Notes: generated by a model not told the origin, from the sequence alone. A stretch of DNA of 64,000 nt from Brachionus rotundiformis (GCA_016802295.1 JAESIW010000020.1:2690552-2754551); one strand, 5' to 3'. Positions 10,560 to 22,570 are shown, counted from the first letter of the stretch. Numbers and translations: made by a program.

Positions 10560-12477
10560 AAACATGAGGGGCGACTGGCAAGTTATACTCCGCATCTTTG
10601 TTCTCCGCCAGAACATCTATACTCTTCCACAGTTCACGCACAGAAATTGACAACGAGTGGGACTCTTTCTTAGAAGCGGAGATCTCGTTTCCGTCTAGAG
10701 CGCGCTTGTCTAGAACTATAATAGGCTCCACGCTAAGTAAGGATAAGGTCATTATTGAAATTAATAAAGCTGTAAGAGCTGAGCTTAGACTTCTAAAATT
10801 CAAACCAAAAAAGCTTAAGGCTTTTCTAGAAGACTTCTCAGGTTCGGATAAAGAACCCGAGCCACTAATCGCTCCATCCCCTTCTTCAGAACCTCTGTTC
10901 ACAGACCTTACCACTTGCCAGTCTCCTTATAACTCCTCCGTTTTAGATTACTTATCGACGGAAATTCCTAAAATGAAACAACACGAGTCAACCAGCAACC
11001 GTGAAGTATCATAAGCAAATAAAACCATGTCCGAAGCCATGGTCCAGATGCTAAAACAGGTCGAGTTCCTGGCCGAACGAACCAGTCAATACGCTTCCAA
11101 CAGTTAAGGATTAGAGAGGATAAGCTCCAAGCGATAGAAGGAGACGCTTATTTTCCCCCGCCAACAGATATAAGGAAGTTCGCATCAGTTTTTAAGGTTC
11201 CCAGATCACTCTTCAATAAGCTAAAAGATGGCTTAAGGATCTGGGTAAATAAAGGATCGGCCAGGACCAAGGGTTTTAGGAATAAGATTAAAAAGTCAGA
11301 TCCAGCTATGGATAAGGTCCTGGAGAATCCACTTAAAGCTAAGATCATAGAAGAGGTTCCTTTACTTAAGCCGCCCCGATACTGTGGAACCTTCATTCTA
11401 ATACAGAGATCCGGCTCTAAAGAAAGGCCCATTGCTGACTTCTCATCACTTACTAAAATAACGAACCAACCGAAGTTCACGCTGAAATCGGTGTACCAGA
11501 CATCGACGGACATTAAATGGTCCCGACATCTCTTGAATGCCAAGCTGGACTTTTAACAGGCTTTCTTTAACGTGCTTGTCCATCCCAAATCTAAATTTGT
11601 TACCAAATTTGGGTACGGTGGTAAGTTCTTTCAATTTAACAGGATGCCCTTCGGACTCTCCATAGCCTCCTTTGTGCAGCAAATGCTGCTAAATTGCGTT
11701 CTTAAATACATAAGGTCGTTCACCAAATACACTTCCGGACATCTGGACGACCTAATCATAGCTCATAAGGATAAAGCAAAGCTCCAATGCTCTATCACCG
11801 AGCTAAGAGCAAAACTCAAAGACGCCGGGTGGGTTATTTACGTGAAGAAGTCCGTATTAAAACCAGTAAGAAGAATAAGGTTCCTTAGGGCAGATTGGAA
11901 AGGTTTAGGGATAAGTAGAACGCCTGAAGCCAATAAGTTTGTTAGGCAAATGACCGAGGCACTTCTATATTCCGATCCTAGGGAACAAATGCTTCAGAGG
12001 ATTAGAGGATATCTTAATTATAACCTCTCTTCATACCTTTCATGTTCAGCAACAGATTTCCGCCAAATCGTCATCTCTACATCCACAATATGGCGATCAT
12101 CGGACTTTGGAAACGAGGACGCGCAAAGTGGAATAGTTTCGCCATCGTCACAATCAATGCGGCGTTTCTTTTCACTAGTCCTCATGGTAAATTGGGTGAA
12201 GATGGTCTACAATCTGTGTGTCGTATGTGCCCTCGGCCAATAACCCGGACTCTCTCAAAAATTCTAGATCAAGAGATAAGTTCTCGTTCGGCTGCATTAT
12301 ATTTATGTTTCGTTAGCTTTCAAACAACATGCAAGATGACAGTCGCCATGTCTATCGAGCTGCCCGATTCAACCAAACGAAATAGAGTAGTTGCTTTAGA
12401 CGCTTTTGTTGGAAAATGGGGACAACGGCTGAGCTTTTTGGAAGGTGGCACCGTAAAGTTTATAAAAATGTCTTCTT
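10560..12477 (+). mobile_element. Reverse-transcriptase retroelement, inactive copy
   Basis: The segment is visibly richer in G and C than its surroundings. An upstream ORF (to 11,012) is Ser/Pro/Glu-rich and may be gag-like. The main frame (11,107-12,243) is a reverse transcriptase, with ERPIADFSSL, a K-L-D-F...QAFFNV active-site block, FQFNRMPFGLS, the HLDDLIIAHKD box in place of Y-x-D-D, and a K-S-V-L...F-L block. One in-frame TAA at 11,554-11,556 interrupts motif A. After a frame change near 12,040 a third ORF (12,042-12,476) may hold the RNase H part. I see no long terminal repeats, integrase or tyrosine recombinase, so I leave it between Ty3-like and DIRS-like. The copy is dead. Confidence 0.75.
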
Positions 12478-14095
12478 AATGGACATTTACATGAAAAAAG
12501 TTATTTGTTTCCTTACCACGTTTCTTTTTTAAATTGCCTTCTAGCTATAATTAAGCTCCAACCTCATTATAAATCTATTGCGTAAATTAATTGACCAAAT
12601 TCAAATTTAAAATTCTTTATCACTTTCATTTTATACAAACTCATTCATTTATAATTTTTTATTATGGTATTTATGACATATAAAATTAAAGAATCCTCGA
12701 ATTATTTAGTAGCTTATTGAGATTTCAAGATCATTGATGCTCTAATTCGTCAAATGTTTACGACCTGTAAGTATTCAAAGCTGATTCCCACAAAAAGTAG
12801 TTTTTCGAAGTAATTAGCATTATTATAAGCTCAAACTACGGGCCTTTTGAATCCTATACAAAAGCTGAACAAAATAACAAAATAAAACAGTTGAAAATGA
12901 AAAAAATCTTGAATTTTATATTCGGATTTTTACCAAAAACAGCTTTTTTATTACCAATTTAACTATATTTTTTGTTTATTTGTTTAACGATTGTGTCTTC
13001 TTTATTTTTAAAAAAAAAACTACTTAAACAAAAATTAAGCAATCCTCTGACTAATTTGTAGGATGAAATTTTTAATTTTACTGTAATACTTCAATCGAGA
13101 AAAAAAGGAATTAGTATACTCCTCAATTAATTGAAGCCTGTGTAATATTATTTAATTGAATTTTGAAACAAATTAATTTTTCTATATTCAAAGTATGTAC
13201 AAGAAATTAAAACCTTCAATACAAGTCCTAATATGATTAATTAAAATTGTTCTAATAAGTCAGACAGTGATGATGACTAAGAACTCAAATCAAGTTTGTC
13301 ATTTCATTCAAAAAAGATTTGAAGTGCTTTCAATAATTTGTAAAGAATTTGCTTTGTTCTATTTTTTGAGGCATCTTTTAGGAACATTATCTTTGACTGT
13401 TTTTTTTAATTAATTAACAATTAGTAATAATTTGATACTAAATTTAAATTGCGAATATAAATTAATTTCCTTTTGTATCTAAAATTAATAAATTTTCATG
13501 AAATAAAATTAAATAGTATTTATATTTTGAATTGCAATTCTTATTCAGAATAAAAAAGTTTTAATTTTAAATTATCAATATAAAATTTTAAATTTTTTAT
13601 TAAATAATCAAAATTTAATTAAAATTATTTTGTATTTATTTATTTTTATAATTTAAAAAAATTTAATTTTATACTTTAATAAAGTCTAATTTTCCAATAG
13701 AAATTAAAAAGAAATGGTAGTTGCAAATTAATTATAAAAATCATTCTCACTATTTTTTTGGTTTGATTGCCTTTTTGAAGAACATAAATATCTTACATTT
13801 CTAGTTATGTCATCCACGGAGAAAAAATTATTATTGTTAATTTCAAAAATTATTAAAGTGTCCTGGTTTGTAAACAGTTGAGTATAGAAATCGGAATTTA
13901 CAATTTTCGATGGTAATTATTTTCGGTAATCTTCCACATAAATGTTGTTATTAATCGATTGAATATAAGCATAAGTTGGCTTTTAGATTTATCTTATTTC
14001 TGGAATTAAACTAAATCTACATTAAGCGCATTTTTCGCTAGCAAGAAAAGAGCTTGATTAAATCATTTTCTTTTTTAAAAAAAATTAATACTTTT
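12478..14095. other. AT-rich stretch without recognised gene
   Basis: About 1.6 kb of AT-rich sequence. Short open runs, such as one starting at the ATG near 13,807, carry no family motif. I see no tRNA or repeat I can name. Confidence 0.4.
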
Positions 14096-16200
14096 TATTA
14101 GAGATTGTTAATACAATTTGAACTGTATTTCTGCCATAATTCGTGTTTTTGATGATTAACCATATATATAACAAAATATTCAAACTCAGTTACATAAAAT
14201 GATAATTGATATATCATGTCTCTTTTAAATGGCCTTTCTTTATTATCATTAAAATAGTTTATCCAAACTTCTCTTTCCTTATCCCAATTTAAGTATAATA
14301 TTATCTAAAATTTTTTTTATTCAAGAATCTAAATTTATCATTCCATTTGGTTTTAAAATTGAAAAATACCAAAGTGCTAACAAATGATAATCAATAATCC
14401 ATGTATCCTTTACATTAAATTCTTTTAAGACCATTATATTCTATTATTGCAGACCATACAGGAACGTGATTTTCAAAATCTTTTCTACTAAATACTGAGT
14501 AAAACAAATGATCGACTCTCGTTCTCTGTATTTTGATCATTTTTTGACTTTTTTATTTTGCAAATGGATTTCATTGAATCATAATTTTGTTTTTTATCCA
14601 ACTTGTATTTGTTTGTTACATATTGTATAGTTTCTTTACTTTTTTTTAATTTCAGAACGATTTTCATCAGATTCATAACTACTACATGATGAATCTGAGC
14701 TACTTAAAACATGAACCTTTCTTCTTTTATTTCTGAAATATGTTGGGTCGTTTGGAGGAGTATTACTGTCCAGTTTTTTAGGATATTATTTAAACCTTTT
14801 GCAGGTGAAAAGATTTCTTTGTGTTTTGCATAAGTAAAATAGTATATTAATGCTGGAACATGACTACAACAATCAGCAATTTTCCAACCAGACAAACAGC
14901 TGCAAATGTATGCTTCAAAGTCAATTATTTATAAAATCTTAACAATAAAAAAAATTTAATAATTTACAATTAATCCCTTTAGAACAATCTAACTTAGGTG
15001 TATATTGAACAAAAACTTTATATGAATTTTTAAATGAGTAGTTTATCTGAGAAAAGTTTTGTCCCCTTTAATTTGGAAAACATCTGATCTGTTTTTTTCC
15101 GAATAAAATCATTTTTAACAATAAAGGCAGTCGGAATTTCTGATAAATCGCTTATATAGCTTTTAGCTTGCCTTAATTGAAAAGAACCCTAAAAAATTTT
15201 ATTTTGCATTATACGTTTTAAAACAGGAAAATCATCTATTTCTGAGAAATTGATTGGAACAATCTCTTTAGTATTCAATTGTTTACCATGCAAGAATTTA
15301 AGATTGTTTTGTTATTTTCCTATTTTTTTTTAAAATCCTTTTTGCTATTTTTGCGGCATTTTTTCCATCAGAACAGCTAGGTTTAAAATCTAAATTTATC
15401 ATTGCACAAAATTTTCTAGAGTCAATCATTTAATGAATTCTAAATTTCTTATATTGTCAAGTGCCTTTTTATTTTTTAAGATACCAATTATATGTTTCTC
15501 TCCAATAAACCGACACTTTTTCTAACTTTAGTGACAAGTTTTGTATCACTTTCTTGTTCAGTAGTTAATTGTTTTGATCTGAACTCGTCCGCTCAGTTCT
15601 TTCCTCGATCTGTTGACAATTAGGTAGTTTACAATCGAATTTATAATTTTCTGTAAAAATAAATTTATATCACGGAAGCCTTTAATCTGAATTAAATATT
15701 AAATTTTTCTTTTATTAATGTAAATACCTCTGGTATGAAGTAAGTATGAAGTTTTTTAACCATAATATTATTATGTTTCAAGTAGAACTCTCTATTTTTT
15801 TGAACCCAAAAAATAAAGAACAAAATCTTTGTGAATTGCGTTTCTTATTACTGTTAATAATTGCTGATTTGAAATTGTGTCGTATTTTTACTAAATATGG
15901 ATGCCAATGTTTTTTGATTGAATCCTGTTCATAACCAATAGCTATAAAGTGGAATTAATTTTTTTTTGGATCGTTGTAAATTATCATTTACACTTGTTAT
16001 AATTTTAGAGAAAGTAATGAATTTTTCTTTTGACCATTAGAAATTTCTTTGTAATGTTTTTCAATGTTTTTCATCCAGAGTTGATATGTCTTTAAATTTA
16101 TCGAAAATTGATTTTCCTTTTAATTCTAGATACTCAAACATGTCGAATATTTGTCTTTCATGTTTTACTAATTTATTAGGTAAAATTTTGAAAAGGTTTT
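14096..16200 (-). pseudogene. Decayed DDE-superfamily transposon protein
   Basis: Minus-strand fragments appear in the order known from a DDE-endonuclease family common in aquatic invertebrates. There is an N-terminal helical part (LPNKLVKHERQIFDMF, near 16,150), an end-of-core piece (GILKNKKALDNIRNLEF, near 15,470), GSFQLRQAKSYISDL (near 15,170), a segment ending YTPKLDCSKG, and a C-terminal Cys-rich domain CSCLSGWKIADCCSHVPA (near 14,890) followed by a Ser/Asp-rich linker. A further coding-like stretch (VKDTWIIDYHLLALWYF; 14,100-14,400) may be its C-terminus or another gene. Stops and frame changes occur throughout. Probable short introns remain near 14,940. Ends and target duplication were not found. 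Confidence 0.62.
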
Positions 16201-16549
16201 TTTTTAAATTAGAATCATTCTCTAAATGAATTCCACAGCATCACAAACCTTTTTTAATAATAATTTGATGAGTTTTATATCCATGCACAATTGATTCAAA
16301 ATTTAATAATTTCAGGCTTAAAGACGAATTTTGTTGAAGGAGCAAGTTTAATTTCAAGATCTGTTTAAAAAATTTTAAAAAAATTTCAAATTGTAGTTCT
16401 TATTAAAAAAGACTTTTTCACTATATTCTCATTTTGATTTTCTGGATTTTTTTCATATTTTAAGTTCGAATTTTTTTGTTCAATCAAAATTAGAAAGCAT
16501 TTAATAAAAAAAATATCTTTCTAAAAAACATCATAAGCAACAAAAATAA

Positions 16550-16813
16550 TTCAATATTAACTCAAAAAAAAATCATTGGTTTGTTTGGAAAAGAACCCAG
16601 CTAAAGAATCGAAATGCAGAAATTAAGGTTAATGAAGTTTTTTCGTGTAAAAACAAGAATATTTTGGGAGATTTTTTCTTAAACATTAATGACAGTCCAA
16701 ATAAAAATCAGATCTCTATTCTAGCAACAAAAATCAATGCTCCTGAGAAAATAATTACCAAATGGTTCACAGATCAAAGATATGCGCTAACAAAAAGTCA
16801 AGTAACTATTTAA
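16550..16813 (+). CDS. Homeodomain-like fragment
   Basis: An 87-codon open stretch ends in TAA at 16,811. Its C-terminal half has homeodomain spacing: L-x-x-F-F, then P-x-x-x-x-I-x-x-L-A, then I-x-K-W-F-T-D-Q-R-Y (third helix, residues about 60-80). The N-terminal part has a second helix-3-like string, HWFVWKRTQLKNRN, as if two homeodomains were joined. There is no ATG at the start, so it would be an internal or last exon. TTTCTAA-type breaks lie just upstream. Invariant helix-3 residues are altered (W-F-T-D rather than W-F-x-N), so it is either a fast-evolving gene or a remnant. Confidence is moderate to low. Confidence 0.4.
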   Translation, partial: FNINSKKNHWFVWKRTQLKNRNAEIKVNEVFSCKNKNILGDFFLNINDSPNKNQISILATKINAPEKIITKWFTDQRYALTKSQVTI

Positions 16814-19190
16814 GTATTCTTTGCAGTCAAGCTTTGGCTAAATTTAAAATATATTAAGTTTTAATTTAAAATTTAAAATGTGATCAAAAATTTGTCATTC
16901 AAATAAATGTACATGCAACAAAATTTTATTTCATTTTTTAATAAAATATATAATTTTTTAGAAAGTATTTGTTAGCAGCTTCACATTAAGAGTTTGATTT
17001 GGGACGGTGAGAAAAAAAGTGTCTCTATAGCTCTTGGTTAATGTTCCGAATTTTTCTCATTTCATTGAACTTAAAACTTTAAATTATATAGTGAGCAAGT
17101 GTAACAACAATTATCCCAAATTTGATAAAAAGTGCCAAGCGTCTGGTGATCTCTTTTGAGTTAATTACGAGCATTTTCCTGACTAAACTTTTTTATAGTA
17201 TTAAAACTATAAAAATAAAATTGTTAGAATTCTATTTTAACAAAAGAAATGAATTATCTTCAAGAAAATTTTTTTTAATTTTTTAAAAAAAAAAAAATTA
17301 AAAAGAGCTTTGCATTTAATTTTTTTAATAAAAAGAAAAAAAATGAAAGAACAAAATAAAAAAAATAACAACAGACAAAAAATTGCTAAGAAAATTTTTA
17401 TTTGTCCTAAAAATCCGAATCCTTCTATTACAGTTTTAATAAAACCGTTCATGAATATTCCAATCGATGAACCGAAAAACCGAAATGTATCAAAGTTGGT
17501 CAAAAGTAAGGCCTCTTTAAAAAAAATTATTTAACGATAATGAAAAAAAAAATTACGGTCCAAACAGAATAACTTATACATTCTGGGAGCCAATATCGTA
17601 ACAAATCTGAGAAAATTTCTTTATATATTTCACATTTCCTCAATGTATTTTCCAGAGCAAGATAGTTTGAAAATCCTTTCTGCAATTTGCCTAAATTAAA
17701 AGTCAAAACAGTAAATCAAACTTAATAAAAGAAGACGATGTAAATATCACTGTATCGTTGTCTTCTAAATGCATTAAGTGCCAGAAATCAATTAGCGACT
17801 CATTCTATTAAATAAATTAAAAACAAAATTAAATAAAAAATCATATTTTACTATTATGCTAATATGCTATTTATTAAATTGAATTATTCTTTAAAGCTGG
17901 CGTTGATGAAGTTGAATTTTCGCAAATATTCTCCATTTTATTTTTATTAAATAATCAGATTTATTATTTCTTATTTAGGCTTAAAATTGAATTAAAGATA
18001 AAGACATATAAAGACAATGTTAGTTTTTTTTTTATCAGTTAGATGAAAATTCAAAGCTTTTGACAGAGTTTTTTACTCAATATTATTTATTTAAAGTTTT
18101 ACTATAGTACTTATATATCATATTTTTTTTTCAAGTTTTATTTTTAAGCATTTTAATTAAATGCTTTGCTAAACATAGAGAGGATTTTCCTTCAATCCTT
18201 TTCGCTCTCAAACAGGAACCCCAAACCTGTGTACCGTTTATGTATGCTTGTCCAATATAATTAATGTTGTTTCAAAGAAATTAAGCTGAATATTATTTTT
18301 GTTCAAATCAATTAAATTAATGCTCATTTAAATATAAGTCATGATTTAAAACATGATCAAAGATAATTAATTCGCATTGATACAATATATAAACGGTTGA
18401 TTCCATTATTTTGTTTGGTTATGAATCATTTCATTTTAAACTGACTAAAAACAGAAAATCAGAGTAAAATAGGAATTAATTTGAGTTGCTTTGCAATAAG
18501 CGCCCTAAATTTTATATTTATCAATTCTAATCTAATGTTATCTACGTTTTATCACAAATCAAACGCCATAAAATCTTTAGATCACATTTGAATGTGATAA
18601 AAGGTTGTTTTCAATTCGGTTTATAGCTAAACTGGTGAAAATACAATTATAAACAGTATAAAGACTTGAATTAAGTAAAATTTAATGTAAAGATGAATAA
18701 AAAATTTATTTTGTCAAAATTGGATATTTCTACTGATAAATGTTTAAACTTATATTCATTCGTTCTAATATCTAAAAAAACATAAATTTGAACTTATTTT
18801 AGATACAAATATTTGATTTATTAGAAAAATCCAAAAAGGCATTTTAATTTTTAAATGCTTATTCTTTATTGCTGGTAATTTTGGCTATTTAAATTTTAGG
18901 TTGTATTCAATTCGGTTTATAGCTAAACAAGTGAAAATTACAGTATTAAACAATATAAAAGCTTAATATAACTCAAATCTAATGATAAGACTTAAAATTT
19001 GACTTATTTGATCCGCCAAAAAAAAACCCACATTTAAAATTCAATGATTAGATTAAATTTTTTAAAAGCGACTATTTTTTTAACTGTGAGTTAATTTAAG
19101 ATAAATTTATCTATTGTATTGATGATAAATAAATCAAACCAATTAATTTAAAATTTTTTTGTTTCAAAAAAAATGTATACTTGCTACGAA
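16814..19190. other. AT-rich stretch; direct repeat; no firm gene
   Basis: The two overlapping ORFs at 17,237-17,534 are low-complexity Phe/Lys shadows of each other. An open run of about 60 codons from about 17,100 (plus) has no known motif. The only clear structure is the direct repeat at 18,602-18,665 and 18,898-18,961. Confidence 0.4.
18602..18961. repeat. Spaced direct repeat of about 64 bp
   Basis: The sequence around TCAATTCGGTTTATAGCTAA occurs at 18,602-18,665 and again, slightly diverged, at 18,898-18,961, 296 bp apart. It continues with G-T-G-A-A-A-A and A-A-A-C-A-x-T-A-T-A-A-A blocks in both. I cannot tell whether it is part of a dispersed repeat or a local duplication. Confidence 0.75.
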
Positions 19191-19195
19191 ATAAT

Positions 19196-19477
19196 GGAAG
19201 CTTTTTGTGTGCTGGCTGCTTTTCTGAAGCAACAATGCCAAAATGTAATGCTTGCAAAAAAATCCATTAAAATAGGTGATAACTACATGATAGTTAACGG
19301 TAAGGTACTTCAAAACCAATGTTTTCAATGCGAAGGTCCATGTCTTTCACCAATCAGTGGACGTTTTTTCAGGGTCAAAAATAAATCATTTGTACAAATT
19401 GTTATTCAAAATATGGTGATAATTTAATGAAACCAAAGGAAAAACCTAAACCAGTCGAAAAAAAATCAATAATTTAA
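19196..19477 (+). pseudogene. LIM-domain protein fragment in three frames
   Basis: Three consecutive pieces on the plus strand rebuild the end of one LIM zinc finger and most of the next. Frame one gives SFLCAGCFSEATMPKCNACKK. The next frame gives IKIGDNYMIVNGKVL...CFQCE. The third gives ICTNCYSKYGDNLMK with a Lys/Pro-rich tail and a TAA at 19,475. Spacing of the C-x-x-C pairs matches the LIM consensus. The first shift falls in a run of seven A. LIM domains are protein-interaction zinc fingers of the cytoskeleton and nucleus. The fragment is either a pseudogene or an exon damaged by sequence errors. Confidence 0.6.
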
Positions 19478-20246
19478 CAAAAAGTAAATTTTTTTGTCAA
19501 ATTCCTTTTTTTAACTTTTTTGTACTTTTTATCTAGCTTATTTTGTAATTGTTATAAAAAATCGTAATCAAAAATCTAAAAAACATCTTAATAATTTAAT
19601 TAAATAAACAATACTAAAAGAATATTCTAATTTCATGAAAAAATAGTGAATGCCACTTTAGGTATAATAGATTTATTAAGAAAAAATTTATTTTTCATAT
19701 CATTTGATAAATAAAATTAAATTATCAATTAAAAAATTTTTTTAGATTTTTAATTTTTTTTATTGGGAAAAACCTTAAAAAAAATTATCGGGATAAAATT
19801 TTATACAATTAAAATTAATTTTTTTTTTAACCAAGAAAACTAAATTTAAAAAAAAAATAGTTTTCTATAAGATTAGGAATGCTTCAAAAAATGTGACTGC
19901 TCTTCATTAAAATATCGAGCATCTTTTGTTAAGCAAATTGATAATATAATCTTATCATTTTTCATAATTCCGTAAATTTAAACCATTTGATCAAATTTTT
20001 ATATTAAATAACAACAATTCTTTAAAATTAAAAAAAAATAATTTTAAATCTTGAAATTTTCATTAAAAAATTTAATTAATTAAGTAATTTATTTTTTCTG
20101 TAATTTATTATTATTTCATATTGTTTTTGGTGAAATTTAAAATTATTTATAATGTTTGATTAATAAAATAAACAATATTTGAATAACCAGTTGTTTTAAA
20201 CAAAACCTTATGTCTTGGATATTGGTTTGCGACTTTTTATTATATT
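19478..20246. other. AT-rich spacer, no gene seen
   Basis: Mostly A/T homopolymer-rich sequence between the LIM fragment and the next transposable element. I recognise nothing coding. Confidence 0.4.
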
Positions 20247-20741
20247 CCCAGGTCGGAAATCTTATTTAAGATCTTATAAGATTGAATAAGACAAAAAATC
20301 CATTCAAGATCTTTTACCGTTCCTAAAAATTATCTTTGTTTTTCTTATTTAATAAGATTTTTTAAGACAAATTTTAAGGTTCTAGATTAGAATCTTAACG
20401 AATCTAGATGGAAAATTTCTTATAATGTCTTATCTTGATCTTTATTAAGATTCTTAAGTCGATTCTTGTAAAATCATTGCCTAAAAGTTATTAAAAGACC
20501 TCATTTTTAAGTATTTCATAGTCATTTTAAGATAAGATTTTTCAAGAAAATTTTTTAAGATCTTATTTTCTAATCATAAATAATCTTTTGCCATTAAGAT
20601 AATATTAATATCTGGTAAGTTATAAGAAGAAAATATCTTAAAAGTCTTAATAAAAAATAAAATAAGAAGAAAATAAGATTTTTAATGGAATTTTAATTTC
20701 AATATGTTTTTTAATAAAATGACTTTAAATATTTAATCGTG

Positions 20742-21358
20742 TTAATCTTCATTTAGAAACTCAACTAAATAAAATACATTGTCACTTTCTTCATAAATAA
20801 TACACTTTGATATGATATTATCAGCATAAGTTATCAAAATATCTTCTGTTTTTTCACAAACTGAGAAAAAATTGTCAAAAATATTGTTCAGCTTTAAAGT
20901 TTGAAGATTATCTGGAATTCTTACTTTTATGTAATCAAAAAGACATGTCTTAGTCGTTTTTAAAGCAAAAAAAAGAACATAAAAAAAAATTTCCAATCTC
21001 TATAAAATAATTAACTAAACCAAAAAACGGTTTTCCTTCAGCCATGTACTTTATAGAATAACTTGAAGTATTTTCACCGGCTTTTTTATAATTTATAGAA
21101 TGAAAAATTGAGTTTTCTATCGAAATTCTAAAACCAATAAAAACATCATCATCAAATTTTTCAATCTCAAATTGTTCTAGCTCAAATCGATTTAATTTTC
21201 TTTTTGAATTCGACACTAAATGTTGAACTCTTTTTTTGTTTATATTTCTTTTCTCGTGTAAACTTAAAACAAAATCGCATAAATCTGAATTGTCATTATT
21301 GTGTTCAATATCTTGTAAACGACTAAGAAGCTCAAAATGTAATCCTGCATCTTGAAAA
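20742..21358 (-). pseudogene. Transposase-domain protein C-terminal region, frame broken
   Basis: A minus-strand frame from about 21,358 (GLHFELLSRLQDIE) continues through SIKYMAEGKPFFGLVNYF. It then meets a run of nine T (20,981-20,989 as A on the plus strand), where the frame slips by one. The next frame goes on with VLFFALKTTKTCLFDYIKV and ends FLNED. The whole resembles the C-terminal half of transposase-domain proteins from invertebrate transposons, with a G-x-I/V-x-x-F strand and a long helical tail. I recognise the type rather than a named family. A one-base surplus in the homopolymer is the only break I see. Confidence 0.5.
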
Positions 21359-21509
21359 TTTTAACTTAGCATCTTGAAGACAACAATAAGACAATAATTT
21401 TATTACATTTTATTTATCATTATTAAAAACTTAATTACTCAAATAAACTTACATAATTAAAAAGTTTTCTTCGTTAAATTGACATAAAAATTCATATTTT
21501 ACAATTTAA

Positions 21510-21695
21510 TCAAATCACCTTCATCAATTTGTGAGTCGAAATATCAATTTAAATCATTTCAATCTTGAAGGTCTAGAAAAACTAAACGATTTTACGACAT
21601 GCGACTTTTTTAGAGCAACAAACAAACGCAAAAATTCTACTGAACAAATTTTAAAAAAGAGATGCCGTGTGGAATATTTTGAGCAAAAAATTTAA
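21510..21695 (+). CDS. Short exon-like ORF inside transposon
   Basis: Sixty-one open codons without an ATG contain HFNLEGLEKLNDFTTCDFF and a basic segment ILKKRCRVEYFEQ before a TAA. Composition and complexity look coding, but I recognise no family. With the acidic stretch at 21,972-22,130 it may be what remains of a second gene of the element. Confidence 0.3.
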   Translation, partial: SNHLHQFVSRNINLNHFNLEGLEKLNDFTTCDFFRATNKRKNSTEQILKKRCRVEYFEQKI

Positions 21696-21971
21696 TATGT
21701 AAATTCTATTTTAAATCTATTTTTTTTCAATAAATGCTAAAAAACACGACTTTTTTTCCTAAAGGGAGAGCTATTTTTTATTTTAGAATAGAAATTATTT
21801 TATCCAATCAAAATTTTACAACTGCTAATCCGAATTTTTTTTTCTTTTTAAAATATTGCACGAAAAACTCCATATGGGCAAAAGTGCTTAGATACCAAAA
21901 GAAAATTAAAAGGTAACTTTTTTTTTCGACATAATATTTTATATAAAATTTTTGTTTTAAGACCGAAGAGA

Positions 21972-22130
21972 TGGCGAAGTGGACGGTGGTGAAGATGATC
22001 AAGATGTTGAACATGGTGAAGGTGAGTAATTGGTGGTTGTAGAAGGAGTAGTAGTGGAAGTGATGATGAAAATGGAAGACAAGAACAACTTATTAATCGA
22101 GATATATCAATGCCATCACTTCCATATTGA
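21972..22130 (+). CDS. Acidic exon-like stretch inside transposon
   Basis: After an AG acceptor the plus strand reads an Asp/Glu/Gly-rich segment (DGEVDGGEDDQDVEHGEGE). A shifted frame continues with CRRSSSGSDDENGRQEQL and ends ISMPSLPY and a stop. Base composition is clearly richer in G than the surroundings. It looks like the acidic tail of a transposon-encoded protein, with one frame break. Function unknown. Confidence 0.3.
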
Positions 22131-22570
22131 TTAGATTTTTTTTATTATTATTTCTATTAAATAAACTTTTAAAAAATATTCAAAACTTTTAATTATAAAT
22201 CCTAAATAAGTACCAATCAAAATTAAAATCTTAAATTAATCTTGAAATCACTTGTTTGGTTTCTCTAAGAAAAAAAAAGATATTCTAAGATAATAAGTTT
22301 TTATTTAAATACAATTTAAATACAATTAAAGATCTTATATGGATCTTTTAAGGAAAAATAGTCTTAATTTTACTTTTTTTTTCCTAGAAATCTCTTATAA
22401 GATCCGATACCGAACCATGCAAAGTTCTGTTACTGAAAGTATAAGATCTTGTTTCAAGTTCTTACTCAGAATAAGGTAAGTTTCTTGATCTGATCTTAAG
22501 TAAGATCTTATCAAGATTTAGGTCATGGGTTTATTTTATTTTGTTAAAAAATTATTTTAGAATTAAAAAA

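Larger units (their letters stand above)
20247..22529. mobile_element. DNA transposon with AAGATCTTAT subterminal arrays
   Basis: The two ends, CCCAGGTCGGAAATCTT and the reverse complement of the right end CCCATGACCTAAATCTT, form an imperfect inverted repeat. Inside each end, roughly 300-400 bp (20,260-20,650 and 22,200-22,520) are crowded with variants of AAGATCTTAT in both orientations, a layout typical of transposase-binding arrays. Between them lie a minus-strand transposase-like ORF (20,742-21,358) and plus-strand exon-like ORFs (21,510-21,695 and 21,972-22,130). I could not identify a clean target duplication. The right end stops 41 bp before the ATG of the Mesh-like gene. Confidence 0.6.

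Noticed and set aside
11148..11682. Minus-strand ORFs over the retroelement
   Set aside because: They are antisense to the reverse-transcriptase frame and have no domain of their own.
17237..17534. ORFs on both strands (Phe-rich minus, Lys-rich plus)
   Set aside because: Complementary low-complexity A/T sequence gives open frames on both strands; no motif supports either.
22541..22570. Extended N-terminus of the Mesh-like protein from a TTG
   Set aside because: ATG 22,571 gives a clean signal peptide; the ten residues before it only extend the open frame.
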